Shown here piece after piece: positions 1 to 8,560 of a DNA stretch of 64,000 nt. The DNA is taken from the NCBI GenBank assembly GCA_019096065.1, contig JAGUCH010000002.1, forward strand, positions 11,668,501-11,732,500. Direction: 5' to 3'. Origin of the DNA: Paracyclopina nana. Taxonomy: Eukaryota > Arthropoda > Copepoda > Cyclopoida > Cyclopettidae. The position numbers were made by a program, and so were the translations under genes. The notes beneath the pieces were generated by a model, which was given only the letters and a program-made list of their open reading frames with translations, ran no database searches and was not told the origin of the DNA. Within the stretch, counting starts at the first letter, position 1, and each line of letters opens with the position of its first letter.

Positions 1-17
1 CGGCCTCAGCACCATGC

Positions 18-3000
18 ATGGCCACCTTCGCCATGAAGCACCACATTTCCAAGTTTCAGGAAACCCACCCACAGGCCTTCAGAATCCTGGATAAGTTTCT
101 ATATGTGGACGACGTGTTTGCCTCAGTGGAGGACGTCGCTGAGGCCAAGGAGGCCATTAGCCAGATATTAGAAGTGGGCGAAGCTGGCTCGATGCCCTTT
201 CGAAAGTGGGGCAGCAGCGCTCCGGAAGCACTTGTCGACGTGGATCAAGACTTAATCTTACCTGGATTTCAAGTCCAAGCTGAGGACGCTGACGTGACCA
301 AGGCTCTCGGCATGTACGTGGATTGCGTGGGCGACCAAATTGTCTTCCAGCCCCCTGATGCCGAGTTTATGTGCCAATCCCCCCTCACGATGCGAATGAT
401 GGCGCAGTTTGTGCCACGCCTACACGATCCACTCAACTTGTTGTCGCCATTTATCCTGAAAGGGAAACGGTTGATCCAAAGAATATGGCAACTTAAGATG
501 CTCTTTGAAATAGAATGGGACACGGCGCTAGAAATGGTAGATCATCCAGAAATGGTTGAGATTTTAAAGGAATGGAAGGACTATGTTCGTCAGGTGAAAG
601 CCATCGAGCTATTTAGACTCCCAAGGGCAGTCCGGATTAGCTTTGCTGATAAGATTGAAATGCACGTTTTTACCGACGCTAGTGAGGCAGCCAAGGGAGC
701 ATGCGCTTACATCAGGACAGTCTACCCCACTGGTGCCGTGGATTGTGTACTCATGGCAGCGCGGCTTAACCTCGCGTCCTTGAGACAGATTAGATCAATG
801 CCAGAAATGGAGTTGAATGGCTGTGTTTTGGGCTCAGAGCTGTGCTATGACCTGGAGAAATCCATGGAAAGAATAGACAGCATTACTCTGTGGACCGATT
901 CTCAGTGTGCACTCACCTGGATTTGTAAGCCCGCTGGCAACTGGAGAGGCTATGTGGCGCGCAGGGTGACCTCCATTTATGATACCACGCACAAGCACCA
1001 GTGGAAACACGTTCCAGGCAGACTTAACTCTTCGGATTACATCACAAGAGGCATGACTATTGAGGAACTAGCTGCCAGTGACACCTGGCTCCATGGGCCG
1101 GCGTTCTTGAGGGGTCCTGAAAAGGACTGGCCAAAATGGACACCTGTTGTCACCGACGATGAGAAGGCTGCCATAGACGGTTACATGAAGCTGCGCAAGG
1201 TACCTGGAGCCACCATAAAAGCCGGAAAAAAGGTGGTGAAAAAGCTCGTGATGCTCGCCACTTTCGAACAATTAGGCAGGTACACCATCCCGGAATATTT
1301 GAAGCCATCAGCTGGAACAATGGAACGCTGGACCCAGGCCAGGGTCATGCCATGCCCTGTTCGTATGGAGGACTTTTCTTCCTGGAAAAGAATGGTAAGA
1401 GCCTTGTGCATTGCCGAAAGGTACCAGACTCAGCTTGATTATCCTTGGGAAGAAATTCCTAAAGGCCGTCCTTCGCAAGCGGAATTTGACCAAGTTGAGA
1501 AGAAACTGGTGGTGTGGATCCAACAAAAGGAATACGGACCAGAGATCGATGCCTTCTTGGCAAAAGGGGAGTGGCCGAAAGGATCAAAATTAGGGCCACT
1601 GGATCCTTACATTGGACCAGACGGAGAAATTCGTACTCGAGGGAGACTTGACGCCACCACTGCAGTGTGGGTGGGTCGAAGGCAGTTGATCGTCCCTGGG
1701 CCAGCGAGGAAACTCATCCTGGAAGACCTCCACCAACAATTAGGCCATGGCTACGGCAGAAATAGATATTTGACAGAAGCTCAAATTAAATACTGGCTGC
1801 CAGGCTCTAAGAATGTGATCAGGTCCATCTTAAAAGGGTGTGCCATGTGCACGCGCTGGATAGCCAAGCAGGCGCCCCCGCACATGGGATTGTTGCCTCC
1901 TCACACGATCCCCATCACAGAATTTCTTCCCTTCCGCTACACGAGCGTGGACATGTGCGGGCCTTTTGCTACCTCATTCAACCGGGAGACCTACAAGATG
2001 TACATTATTGTTTTTATATGCGCACATAGCAAGGCCATTCATTGCGAGGAGGTGATAGACATTACCTCAGAATCACTCATGAGAGCGATTGAGCTGTTTG
2101 TGGCAAGACGAGGATGTCCATATGCTCTTCGATCCGACAATGGCAGTAACTTTGTGGGGTGCAGAGAGGACCTGAGGGTCAACCCTCGATACACTGAGCT
2201 GAAGCAAAGCCTGCAGACACTTGACTGGGATCGAGTGAGGCAGTTTGGAGGCCATATCGGAATAGTTGAGTGGTCTTTGTCACCTCCATGGGCGCCTCAC
2301 TTCAACGGCCTCGCCGAGGCTGGAATAAAAATATTCAAGCGAGCTTTCTACAGAGAGTTCCATAGGAAAGTTACGCCGTTGGAGGACTTCCGCTACATCA
2401 TGGTGAAAGCCGAGGGTTTCGTGAATGGACGCCCCATTGGAGAGGTGGACGGGCACTTCATCACGCCGAACCATTTTCTCACCCGAGGTCCGCCAGGAGA
2501 GGCTCTCCCAGTCATCAAGAAAGAAGCCTTGCAGACACTGGAAAAGAGATATATTCTATTAGACTCCATACTGCAACGCATGTGGGAGTTTTTCGCGGAG
2601 GAACTGGTACAGAAGTTAAAAAGGACCCCCAAATGGACTAAGTATAGGGAAACCTTGCTTAAGGGGGACGTCGTGGCCGTGCTCGATCAGAGGATGTCTG
2701 AGCGACGCTACTACTGGCCACTAGGGATCGTGGAAAAGGTAGTTCTGGATCAGGATGGAGAAGTCCGCAGAGCTTTCGTTAAAATGATCCCACCAGGTCC
2801 GCCAGAAGAAGAAAAGTTGCCGGTGATTTACGAGAAAGCCACCCAGGACCTGATTCCACTCGAAGTTTTGCGGGAGTCTCAACAGATGCTGCAATGGCCA
2901 AGGGCCCGATGGGCGAAAGCCCCTGAAATGAAGCAGCTCCAAGACGACGACGACTGGGAAAGCCTCGACAGACTGAACCAAGACTTGAATACGCCTGGAG

Positions 3001-3179
3001 CACTGGCACTACACTTTTCACAATTCAAGGACGTAGGAAGCACTGAAGTTGACACTCATCAGGTTAATTTTACTGGACCACGTCCTCGCCCGCTACATAA
3101 GAGCTCTACAAATGAGAACGACAACAACGCCATCGAGGCTGCCGTTCTTGGGCTTTTTAATTTGTCCGACGCATGTTGA
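18..3179 (+). CDS. pol: BEL/Pao retrotransposon pol (RT end, RNase H, integrase), 5'-partial
   Basis: This is the C-terminal 1,053 residues of a BEL/Pao polyprotein; position 18 is only the first Met in the window, and the true start lies outside. The reverse transcriptase active site FLYVDD is at residues 27-32. An RNase H region follows (acidic residues in VFTDASEAA near 218 and LWTDSQCA near 292). The integrase has an HHCC zinc-binding region (HQQLGHG near 572 to CAMC near 607) and a complete DDE triad: D in SVDMCGPF (about 644), D in RSDNGSNF (about 706) and E in NGLAEAG (about 765). The tail resembles DUF5641. The frame is intact and the catalytic residues visible here are retained. The stop overlaps an ATG of the next frame (ATGTTGA at 3173). 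Confidence 0.95.
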   Translation: MATFAMKHHISKFQETHPQAFRILDKFLYVDDVFASVEDVAEAKEAISQILEVGEAGSMPFRKWGSSAPEALVDVDQDLILPGFQVQAEDADVTKALGMYVDCVGDQIVFQPPDAEFMCQSPLTMRMMAQFVPRLHDPLNLLSPFILKGKRLIQRIWQLKMLFEIEWDTALEMVDHPEMVEILKEWKDYVRQVKAIELFRLPRAVRISFADKIEMHVFTDASEAAKGACAYIRTVYPTGAVDCVLMAARLNLASLRQIRSMPEMELNGCVLGSELCYDLEKSMERIDSITLWTDSQCALTWICKPAGNWRGYVARRVTSIYDTTHKHQWKHVPGRLNSSDYITRGMTIEELAASDTWLHGPAFLRGPEKDWPKWTPVVTDDEKAAIDGYMKLRKVPGATIKAGKKVVKKLVMLATFEQLGRYTIPEYLKPSAGTMERWTQARVMPCPVRMEDFSSWKRMVRALCIAERYQTQLDYPWEEIPKGRPSQAEFDQVEKKLVVWIQQKEYGPEIDAFLAKGEWPKGSKLGPLDPYIGPDGEIRTRGRLDATTAVWVGRRQLIVPGPARKLILEDLHQQLGHGYGRNRYLTEAQIKYWLPGSKNVIRSILKGCAMCTRWIAKQAPPHMGLLPPHTIPITEFLPFRYTSVDMCGPFATSFNRETYKMYIIVFICAHSKAIHCEEVIDITSESLMRAIELFVARRGCPYALRSDNGSNFVGCREDLRVNPRYTELKQSLQTLDWDRVRQFGGHIGIVEWSLSPPWAPHFNGLAEAGIKIFKRAFYREFHRKVTPLEDFRYIMVKAEGFVNGRPIGEVDGHFITPNHFLTRGPPGEALPVIKKEALQTLEKRYILLDSILQRMWEFFAEELVQKLKRTPKWTKYRETLLKGDVVAVLDQRMSERRYYWPLGIVEKVVLDQDGEVRRAFVKMIPPGPPEEEKLPVIYEKATQDLIPLEVLRESQQMLQWPRARWAKAPEMKQLQDDDDWESLDRLNQDLNTPGALALHFSQFKDVGSTEVDTHQVNFTGPRPRPLHKSSTNENDNNAIEAAVLGLFNLSDAC

Positions 3180-3520
3180 ACCTGAAAAGGAAAATGAAGA
3201 TTTTAGTCACGTACAAAGAGTTAGTTTTTATACCATCGCTGACAAGTAGAGCTATAACTTCCGAAAGGAGGAATAGCTCGACGTTGTTTTTAAAATTGTT
3301 TGTTGTTAAAATAAGAAGAAGGCGGAAAATTGTTTTTCCGTCAAACAGCAGCTGCGAAAGCAGGCTCGTTTGCCGCGGCGTACATGCGAGTTATCGCGCT
3401 GATGAACCAGTGCAGCTAAAACTGAGCCGGGAGCTGAGCGTCCGTTTCCCTTTTCGCTGTTTCGAGCTGAGTTTAGCGATTCCAGTCAGTGAACGTAGAA
3501 CGTGCGAATTTGTCGTTGCC
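3180..3520 (+). other. Spacer between pol and Gag-like ORF
   Basis: These 341 bases separate the pol stop from the favoured ATG of the second ORF. The frame of the second ORF is open throughout. The stretch shows no similarity to the candidate LTR at 7474-8093 and no obvious primer-binding site. It could be a translated N-terminal extension, an internal leader or a splice/promoter region. Confidence 0.4.
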
Positions 3521-6500
3521 ATGGCAGATTTAAGTGTTAACGCCCCTTCCGACGCTGTGATCGAGGCCATTCGTGACCTCGAGGCTTCTGTGGCTGTGCG
3601 CAAGGAGCAACTCCGCGCGGAGGGCAGACTTGAGTGGCAGGACACTCCTCTGGTCGAAAGACCGCCTCTGCCGCCTCCGATTGCGCGAGCTCGCTCGGCC
3701 TCGCCCTGCCGACCTCCAAGCCCCGCTGGGCTGAACACCCCGCATTTCCGAAGCTGCACTCCGCCTCCAGGATGCACTGCCTCGGCGAGGATTCGAGGCC
3801 CGCCTCCGTCTCATCGACCGCCGCCCAGGGGATCGTGGCCTCCGTTGCCGCCGTCTCGTCCGCCCTCGACACCACGTATGAGAAGAATGGAGCCCACCGG
3901 GTTGCCACCGCCCGCACGTCCATCTCCAAATGTCGAGGCCGCTCCCGCTGACCTCGACGATCTTCGGGCCCGTGCCTATGAGGCTCGAAAGAGAGAATTG
4001 GAGCTCACCAAAAAGCGGAATGAGGAGGCTCAAGTGGTGCCACCCCCAGGGAGTGAGGTCGAGGTCGCGGAGGTCTCAAACGAAGACATGGTTGGAGCCT
4101 CCAAGAAGGTCTTGTTCTCCCCTTTCGTCGAGGTCGCCAAGATCCGGGAAACCGACACCAACGTGGATCGAGACCAGCCCTTGGACTCGTTGCCGATGGA
4201 TGGGGCCGTGACCTCAGTGGTTGCGCGTCCTCTCAACCTGGATCTGCTCACCGGCGAGAGCACCGATGTGTTGGTGAGCTACCAAGAAGGCCAAGCTCCC
4301 GACGACCCTGAAGCTCCACTCATCAACCTGAGCTTCACCGAAGAAACCGAGGGCAACGTCCAGGCCCTCGACCTGGATACAGAGATGGTTGACGTCGAGC
4401 TGCCACCCCCGATCGTGCCCACTGACGCGTCAGCCGTGGAGAGCAACAAGCCGTCTGAAGCGAGCGGAGACGAAAGTCTTCTGCGAGGCCAAGTCTTGTC
4501 CTCAGGTAAAGCTAGCCCTAAAAGTAAGCAGGATAGAGAATTAAGTTCAGGGAGCCAAGCTCCTTCAGATTTAGATTGCTCCGCTACCGCTGAGCTTTTG
4601 GGGGTTAAAGATGATATGGAATGGGAGGGAGTGTGCGTGGATGAAGCTGACTTTGCACTTCTCGACGACGATCCTTTGAGCCCCCCTTCCACCTCCACCA
4701 AAGTCGCCTCGACCAGCAGAAATGCTAGGTTTTCTCCCGCTGCAAAACGTCGTATGGAATCTACTCCTGTACCTGAAAGAGAGAAAAAGGCTGCAAAATT
4801 GGAGCTCTCTTTGTCATCCATAGAGGAAAAGTCGAGACTTGAAACTGGGAGCGCGGAGAAGGAGGATCATACACCTTCTCAGGGATCTTCCACGGGGATT
4901 GCTGCCATAGCTACCGAGGGGAGTAATGTCACCGAGGTCATAGTTAATCGTTTGGGCCTCATCGTTTCAGGGGAATATCCGAGCCATTATGCCGAAAGGA
5001 TCTTGGACATCGAAGAGGCCGTAAGAGGCATTAAGGCCGCCCACGGAGCGAGGCTCACCCTCTGTGAGGACCAGGTCATCAACGTGATGTCGGTGCCAGA
5101 GATGCTGGAGCACTACAGCGACCCTCGAGTGTCGTTCTTGGCACACTCGATGGATTATGGACCCCGCAGCCCCAAGGAGTTTCGACCGGAAGAGAAGAGA
5201 GCTATCGCCTGCGTAGTCGCTGAAAAGCTCGACGCCACCCGCGTCGCCTTGCTGGCAATGGGCCAGACACCGAAGGCAGTCATGCTCACTTGCCACCCCC
5301 GGCTGTTCGACTTGTACGACAGCTACGAGAAGCAGACGCTCATTAAGCTTCGGACGGATCAACAACCCGTCAATCCTGGCCCACTGAGAGGAGTGGCAAG
5401 ACAAGAAGCTTGGGATGCATGGCAGATGCGTAAGGCTTTGGCGAGGTCATTCTATGGCAGTTGGATGAAGGGCGTGATCAACGAGACAAGCGACGTCGGC
5501 ATCGCCTCCATATTGGCTTGCTATGGAGGCCAGATTACTGATGCGCATGTGCCAGAGTTCGTGATCAGGTACTGGAAGACCTTTGCCAGGCACTGGGGAG
5601 ACGAGGATGGTCGAGACCATCTTTCCATGAGCATCGAAGTCGATCCCCAATATGGCGAGCTTCCAAGCGCACCGTTGTGGGCACCAATCGAGCCCACGGG
5701 GAAACCCACAGACGACCCGCCATGCCAGGCCGCTCAGGCTCATCTCGAAGGAGGAGTGGCAGTGAAGTGCCCACGCTCAGCATGCCTTAGTAATGCTGTC
5801 GAGCCTCCCAAGCTGACGAAAGTCAAGAGAGGCAACAAAGGGCTCAACTGTTATGATGTGTACCCGATGAACGAGGCCTTCAACGATATGGAGTTTGGCA
5901 AGGGCGCCTTTGACACCCGCTCCAACGGAGTCAAGTCAGTGGTCCACCTGACCAAGGACTCTCAGTGGCCTCAAGTGGAAGCCATGCTGGCCAAAAAGGG
6001 CTTCTTCAGGGCCGGCCATTTCGGTGGAGTCATGACCTGCCATTTCGAGCCCTGGACTTACCAGGCCTTGGAAGCAAGGGGCCTCATCGCCAAAGGCTCC
6101 ACTCAATCTCCTGAAGGTTGTTTCACCGCGGCCACCTTCGGAGTGAAAGGCCATCTCCTAGTGGTGCATAGTCTGCACCCTGGCAGCGGAGGCGTGCCCT
6201 TTGGAGCCAACGTGCCCCAAAAAATCTTGGATATGCTGGCAGATGATCGGATTCGTGTGGTGGGATTTAGCATCATGGACGAGTGTCGTTTTGACCAGCT
6301 CGGTTGGAAAGTCACCGCCCGAGTAGATGCCAACCTCGTGGCCTTGATAGCGTACCCCCAAGACGATCAAGAAGTGCCCCACTCCGGCCTCACGTACGTT
6401 GCCGCCCGTCTTGGCCTCCAGCGCGTGCCGCAGCTGAAAGGCAAGAAATTGTCCTATCTGCCCCCGTTAGCTCCAGGGCAAAGAGTGTTCGAGGTCAACC

Positions 6501-7429
6501 GGAGGACAATCAACTTCGCCAAGGACCCGTGCCACTGGACCGAGGACATGCATGAGTTCGTCTGGGCGCAGCATGTGGCAGCGTTGGGCGTGGTCATCAA
6601 CACGACCGTGCAGGCCATGATTATTCACGGCTACAATGGCAAGGCTGACGCCTGGCGTCACGCCCACCTGCTCTGCGATCGGGTCCGTGAGACGTGCGGA
6701 GTCTCCAAACTGAGAAGAGGACGGGATCTGAGGCCGCTCAACTCCACCGAGTGGCTGAAAGGCGATACGCTTTATGCGGAGAGCGGAGTGAGAGCCGAGT
6801 TTTTGTTTCTCGGTAGCCAGACTGGCCTCGGCCTCAACTCGGCGAGTCAAGTGCGCACGTTTATGCGGATGGGAAGGCCCTACAAATTGGACCTCTTCAA
6901 CGTGGACAAGAAATTGGCCGAGGCATTTACGTGCATCATCGGGAAACCGGCGCACAGAGCGCATTTAAGCCACGTTGCGGTCGCGCTCATCAAGAGGACC
7001 ATTGGTCGCAGTTGTCCTCATTTCTGCGCCAAGTGTGGAAGCTTGGACCATCTGGAAAGTTCATGCGCCTCCCAGCTTCACTGCGTGTTGCCAACCTGTG
7101 ATGATGATGGCCACACCATCATGACGTGCGCTCGGCTGTTGAAGGTGTGCACTTTTTGCTCGGAGATCGGCCACCACGCCTCCCATCACTTCAACGCCAA
7201 GTTCGAGGGGAAGCCCTGGCTTCAGTTGATTGAGGAGGCCTCCTTGGCCTCGGCCTTGAGTCTGCCAGGCCACAAGTTTTTCGGTGGGTTCTCCGTGGAG
7301 ATGGCCTACGATGCCGACGGATGTATCGACCTCATCCCCTACAACCGCGTAGTTGAGGCCGAAGATGGGCCTGAGGCCCAACATATTTTGGAGGACTTTG
7401 CTCTTCCCGTCGCGTCGTCCTGGCCTTAA
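3521..7429 (+). CDS. Gag-like zinc-knuckle ORF located downstream of pol
   Basis: An uninterrupted reading frame encodes 1,302 residues from a well-placed ATG (GCCATGG). The frame is also open back to an ATG at 3173 that overlaps the pol stop, so a 116-residue longer form is possible. Residues about 35-125 are rich in Pro and Arg, and about 130-450 are acidic and Ser/Pro-rich. Residues 480-1150 form a globular region. Near the C-terminus (about 1168-1225) there are three tandem zinc knuckles: CX2CX4HX4C, CX4CX4HX4C and CX2CX4HX4H. Knuckles of this kind mark Gag nucleocapsid domains. No signal peptide or membrane segment is seen, which argues against an envelope protein. The stretch about 900-1030 resembles DEDD 3'-5' exonuclease domains only weakly. 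Confidence 0.75.
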   Translation: MADLSVNAPSDAVIEAIRDLEASVAVRKEQLRAEGRLEWQDTPLVERPPLPPPIARARSASPCRPPSPAGLNTPHFRSCTPPPGCTASARIRGPPPSHRPPPRGSWPPLPPSRPPSTPRMRRMEPTGLPPPARPSPNVEAAPADLDDLRARAYEARKRELELTKKRNEEAQVVPPPGSEVEVAEVSNEDMVGASKKVLFSPFVEVAKIRETDTNVDRDQPLDSLPMDGAVTSVVARPLNLDLLTGESTDVLVSYQEGQAPDDPEAPLINLSFTEETEGNVQALDLDTEMVDVELPPPIVPTDASAVESNKPSEASGDESLLRGQVLSSGKASPKSKQDRELSSGSQAPSDLDCSATAELLGVKDDMEWEGVCVDEADFALLDDDPLSPPSTSTKVASTSRNARFSPAAKRRMESTPVPEREKKAAKLELSLSSIEEKSRLETGSAEKEDHTPSQGSSTGIAAIATEGSNVTEVIVNRLGLIVSGEYPSHYAERILDIEEAVRGIKAAHGARLTLCEDQVINVMSVPEMLEHYSDPRVSFLAHSMDYGPRSPKEFRPEEKRAIACVVAEKLDATRVALLAMGQTPKAVMLTCHPRLFDLYDSYEKQTLIKLRTDQQPVNPGPLRGVARQEAWDAWQMRKALARSFYGSWMKGVINETSDVGIASILACYGGQITDAHVPEFVIRYWKTFARHWGDEDGRDHLSMSIEVDPQYGELPSAPLWAPIEPTGKPTDDPPCQAAQAHLEGGVAVKCPRSACLSNAVEPPKLTKVKRGNKGLNCYDVYPMNEAFNDMEFGKGAFDTRSNGVKSVVHLTKDSQWPQVEAMLAKKGFFRAGHFGGVMTCHFEPWTYQALEARGLIAKGSTQSPEGCFTAATFGVKGHLLVVHSLHPGSGGVPFGANVPQKILDMLADDRIRVVGFSIMDECRFDQLGWKVTARVDANLVALIAYPQDDQEVPHSGLTYVAARLGLQRVPQLKGKKLSYLPPLAPGQRVFEVNRRTINFAKDPCHWTEDMHEFVWAQHVAALGVVINTTVQAMIIHGYNGKADAWRHAHLLCDRVRETCGVSKLRRGRDLRPLNSTEWLKGDTLYAESGVRAEFLFLGSQTGLGLNSASQVRTFMRMGRPYKLDLFNVDKKLAEAFTCIIGKPAHRAHLSHVAVALIKRTIGRSCPHFCAKCGSLDHLESSCASQLHCVLPTCDDDGHTIMTCARLLKVCTFCSEIGHHASHHFNAKFEGKPWLQLIEEASLASALSLPGHKFFGGFSVEMAYDADGCIDLIPYNRVVEAEDGPEAQHILEDFALPVASSWP

Positions 7430-7473
7430 GTCGTCCTCCGAGGCTGTCGAGGCCGTCCTCCAAAGGGGGACTC

Positions 7474-8093
7474 TGTTACGGGCCGAAAGGCAGCGGCACT
7501 CAGCGCGCGCTGCGCCCCGTCTCCGTCAGCTTCGGCCTCAAGATCTCAGCGCCAAGTGCATTTTTGAATCAGTGTGAGAATTGCTTTGATCAAGAATAGA
7601 TCTGTCATTTACAATGTAGCTATATACTGGTATTTATTTGATTAGTTGTTATGTTTGCTTAGTATTTTAGTTGTTCTGTAGCCTGAAAAGTGCTGCATAG
7701 CCTGCTTTTGGATCAGGTCAAGCCTGACAGAAGCTTTTAGTATTGTCCTGCTTTTAGCTTAGCTACTTGTGGAGAAATCCACCTCTTAGTCTCACACTCA
7801 CTGCTTTATGAATGAAAAGGACACTTTTATGAGTTTTGGAGCAGGAAACTGCTTCTAGGGTCATTTTATTGGCATCTCTCATTTATTGGGGACATACTTT
7901 GTCTACTTGTGCTGCATCCAAGCACTGAGGGCAGTGGATCTGGACCTTTGGAGTTCCCTTGGTAGACCAGCCATCGTGGAACTGTGGAGGATTTCGCTGT
8001 GGAAGCGGCCTTTCTCTATTGAAGCAGCCTCCTAGGTCGTCATAGTCCTCTCCAGGACGCCGAGGCCATCACCGGGCAAGGGGGACTTCAACA
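7474..8093 (+). repeat. Candidate 3' LTR of the BEL/Pao element
   Basis: The stretch begins TGTTACGGGC, like many BEL/Pao LTRs, directly after a polypurine-like run. A TG...CA unit can be drawn to position 8093. A TATA-like stretch (tatatactgg) lies at 7620. A second purine run (AAGGGGGACT) near 8079 resembles the one at 7462, so an internal duplication or another boundary is possible. The other LTR is not in the window, so the end is a guess. Confidence 0.5.
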
Positions 8094-8560
8094 ATCAGTA
8101 GGTCAGAGTCAACAGTAACTTGGCGGCCATTTTAGTAGTTAAATTCAGTCGTTGAGAACGTTAGATTCCTATCAAAGCAAACAAAGATATGATGAGTAAA
8201 TAAAGCATTGAATGCACTCACTAAAGCATTTCCTAAAGATTTTGAGCCCTTGAAGATAAGCACTAAATAATTGCAGTTTATTTTTTCCCGCGAAAGCTTT
8301 GAACTTTGTACACATCGCGAAAAGTCCACAGATTTCTACTCACACTTTGCGCACAGAAGGGAGCGTAGAATGCCGTGGAATATCAGCTGTCGGCGTTGCG
8401 TTGTCAACTTGGACCAAGCTAACGGGATCCTTAGTAAGATCCGTGGTGAAAACCTGACTCCACGTCACTGTGCCAGACCAACAACGTGATTTCTCGTGTG
8501 TGAGCTTTTTCATGGCCCCAGGCGTTTGCAAGTAGAAAAGACTGAAATCGGCCTTTCATC
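8094..8560. other. Intergenic region upstream of SEC63
   Basis: Host sequence between the retrotransposon and the SEC63 start codon. No coding region was recognised. It should hold the SEC63 promoter; the only motif noted is the UPR-type element listed separately. Confidence 0.4.
8460..8467 (-). promoter_or_regulatory. UPR element-like TGACGTGG upstream of SEC63
   Basis: The minus strand reads TGACGTGG, the ATF6/XBP1 unfolded-protein-response core, about 95 bp before the SEC63 ATG. ER translocon genes are commonly induced by the UPR, so the placement is plausible. An eight-base match alone is weak evidence. Confidence 0.35.

Larger units (their letters stand above)
1..8093 (+). mobile_element. 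BEL/Pao LTR retrotransposon, 5' part outside window
   Basis: The element contains a pol ORF with RT, RNase H and integrase, a second long ORF with Gag-type zinc knuckles, a polypurine-like run (AAAGGGGGA near 7462) and a candidate LTR. The RNase H and integrase order and the DUF5641-like pol tail are typical of the BEL/Pao superfamily. Both ORFs are free of stops over more than 7 kb, so the copy looks young or recently active. The 5' LTR, primer-binding site, protease and most of RT lie left of the window. The outer right edge is uncertain because no target-site duplication can be tested. Confidence 0.85.

Noticed and set aside
3180-3520. Internal LTR separating two tandem retrotransposons
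   Set aside because: No similarity to the candidate LTR at 7474-8093 and no TG...CA unit, purine tract or primer-binding site.
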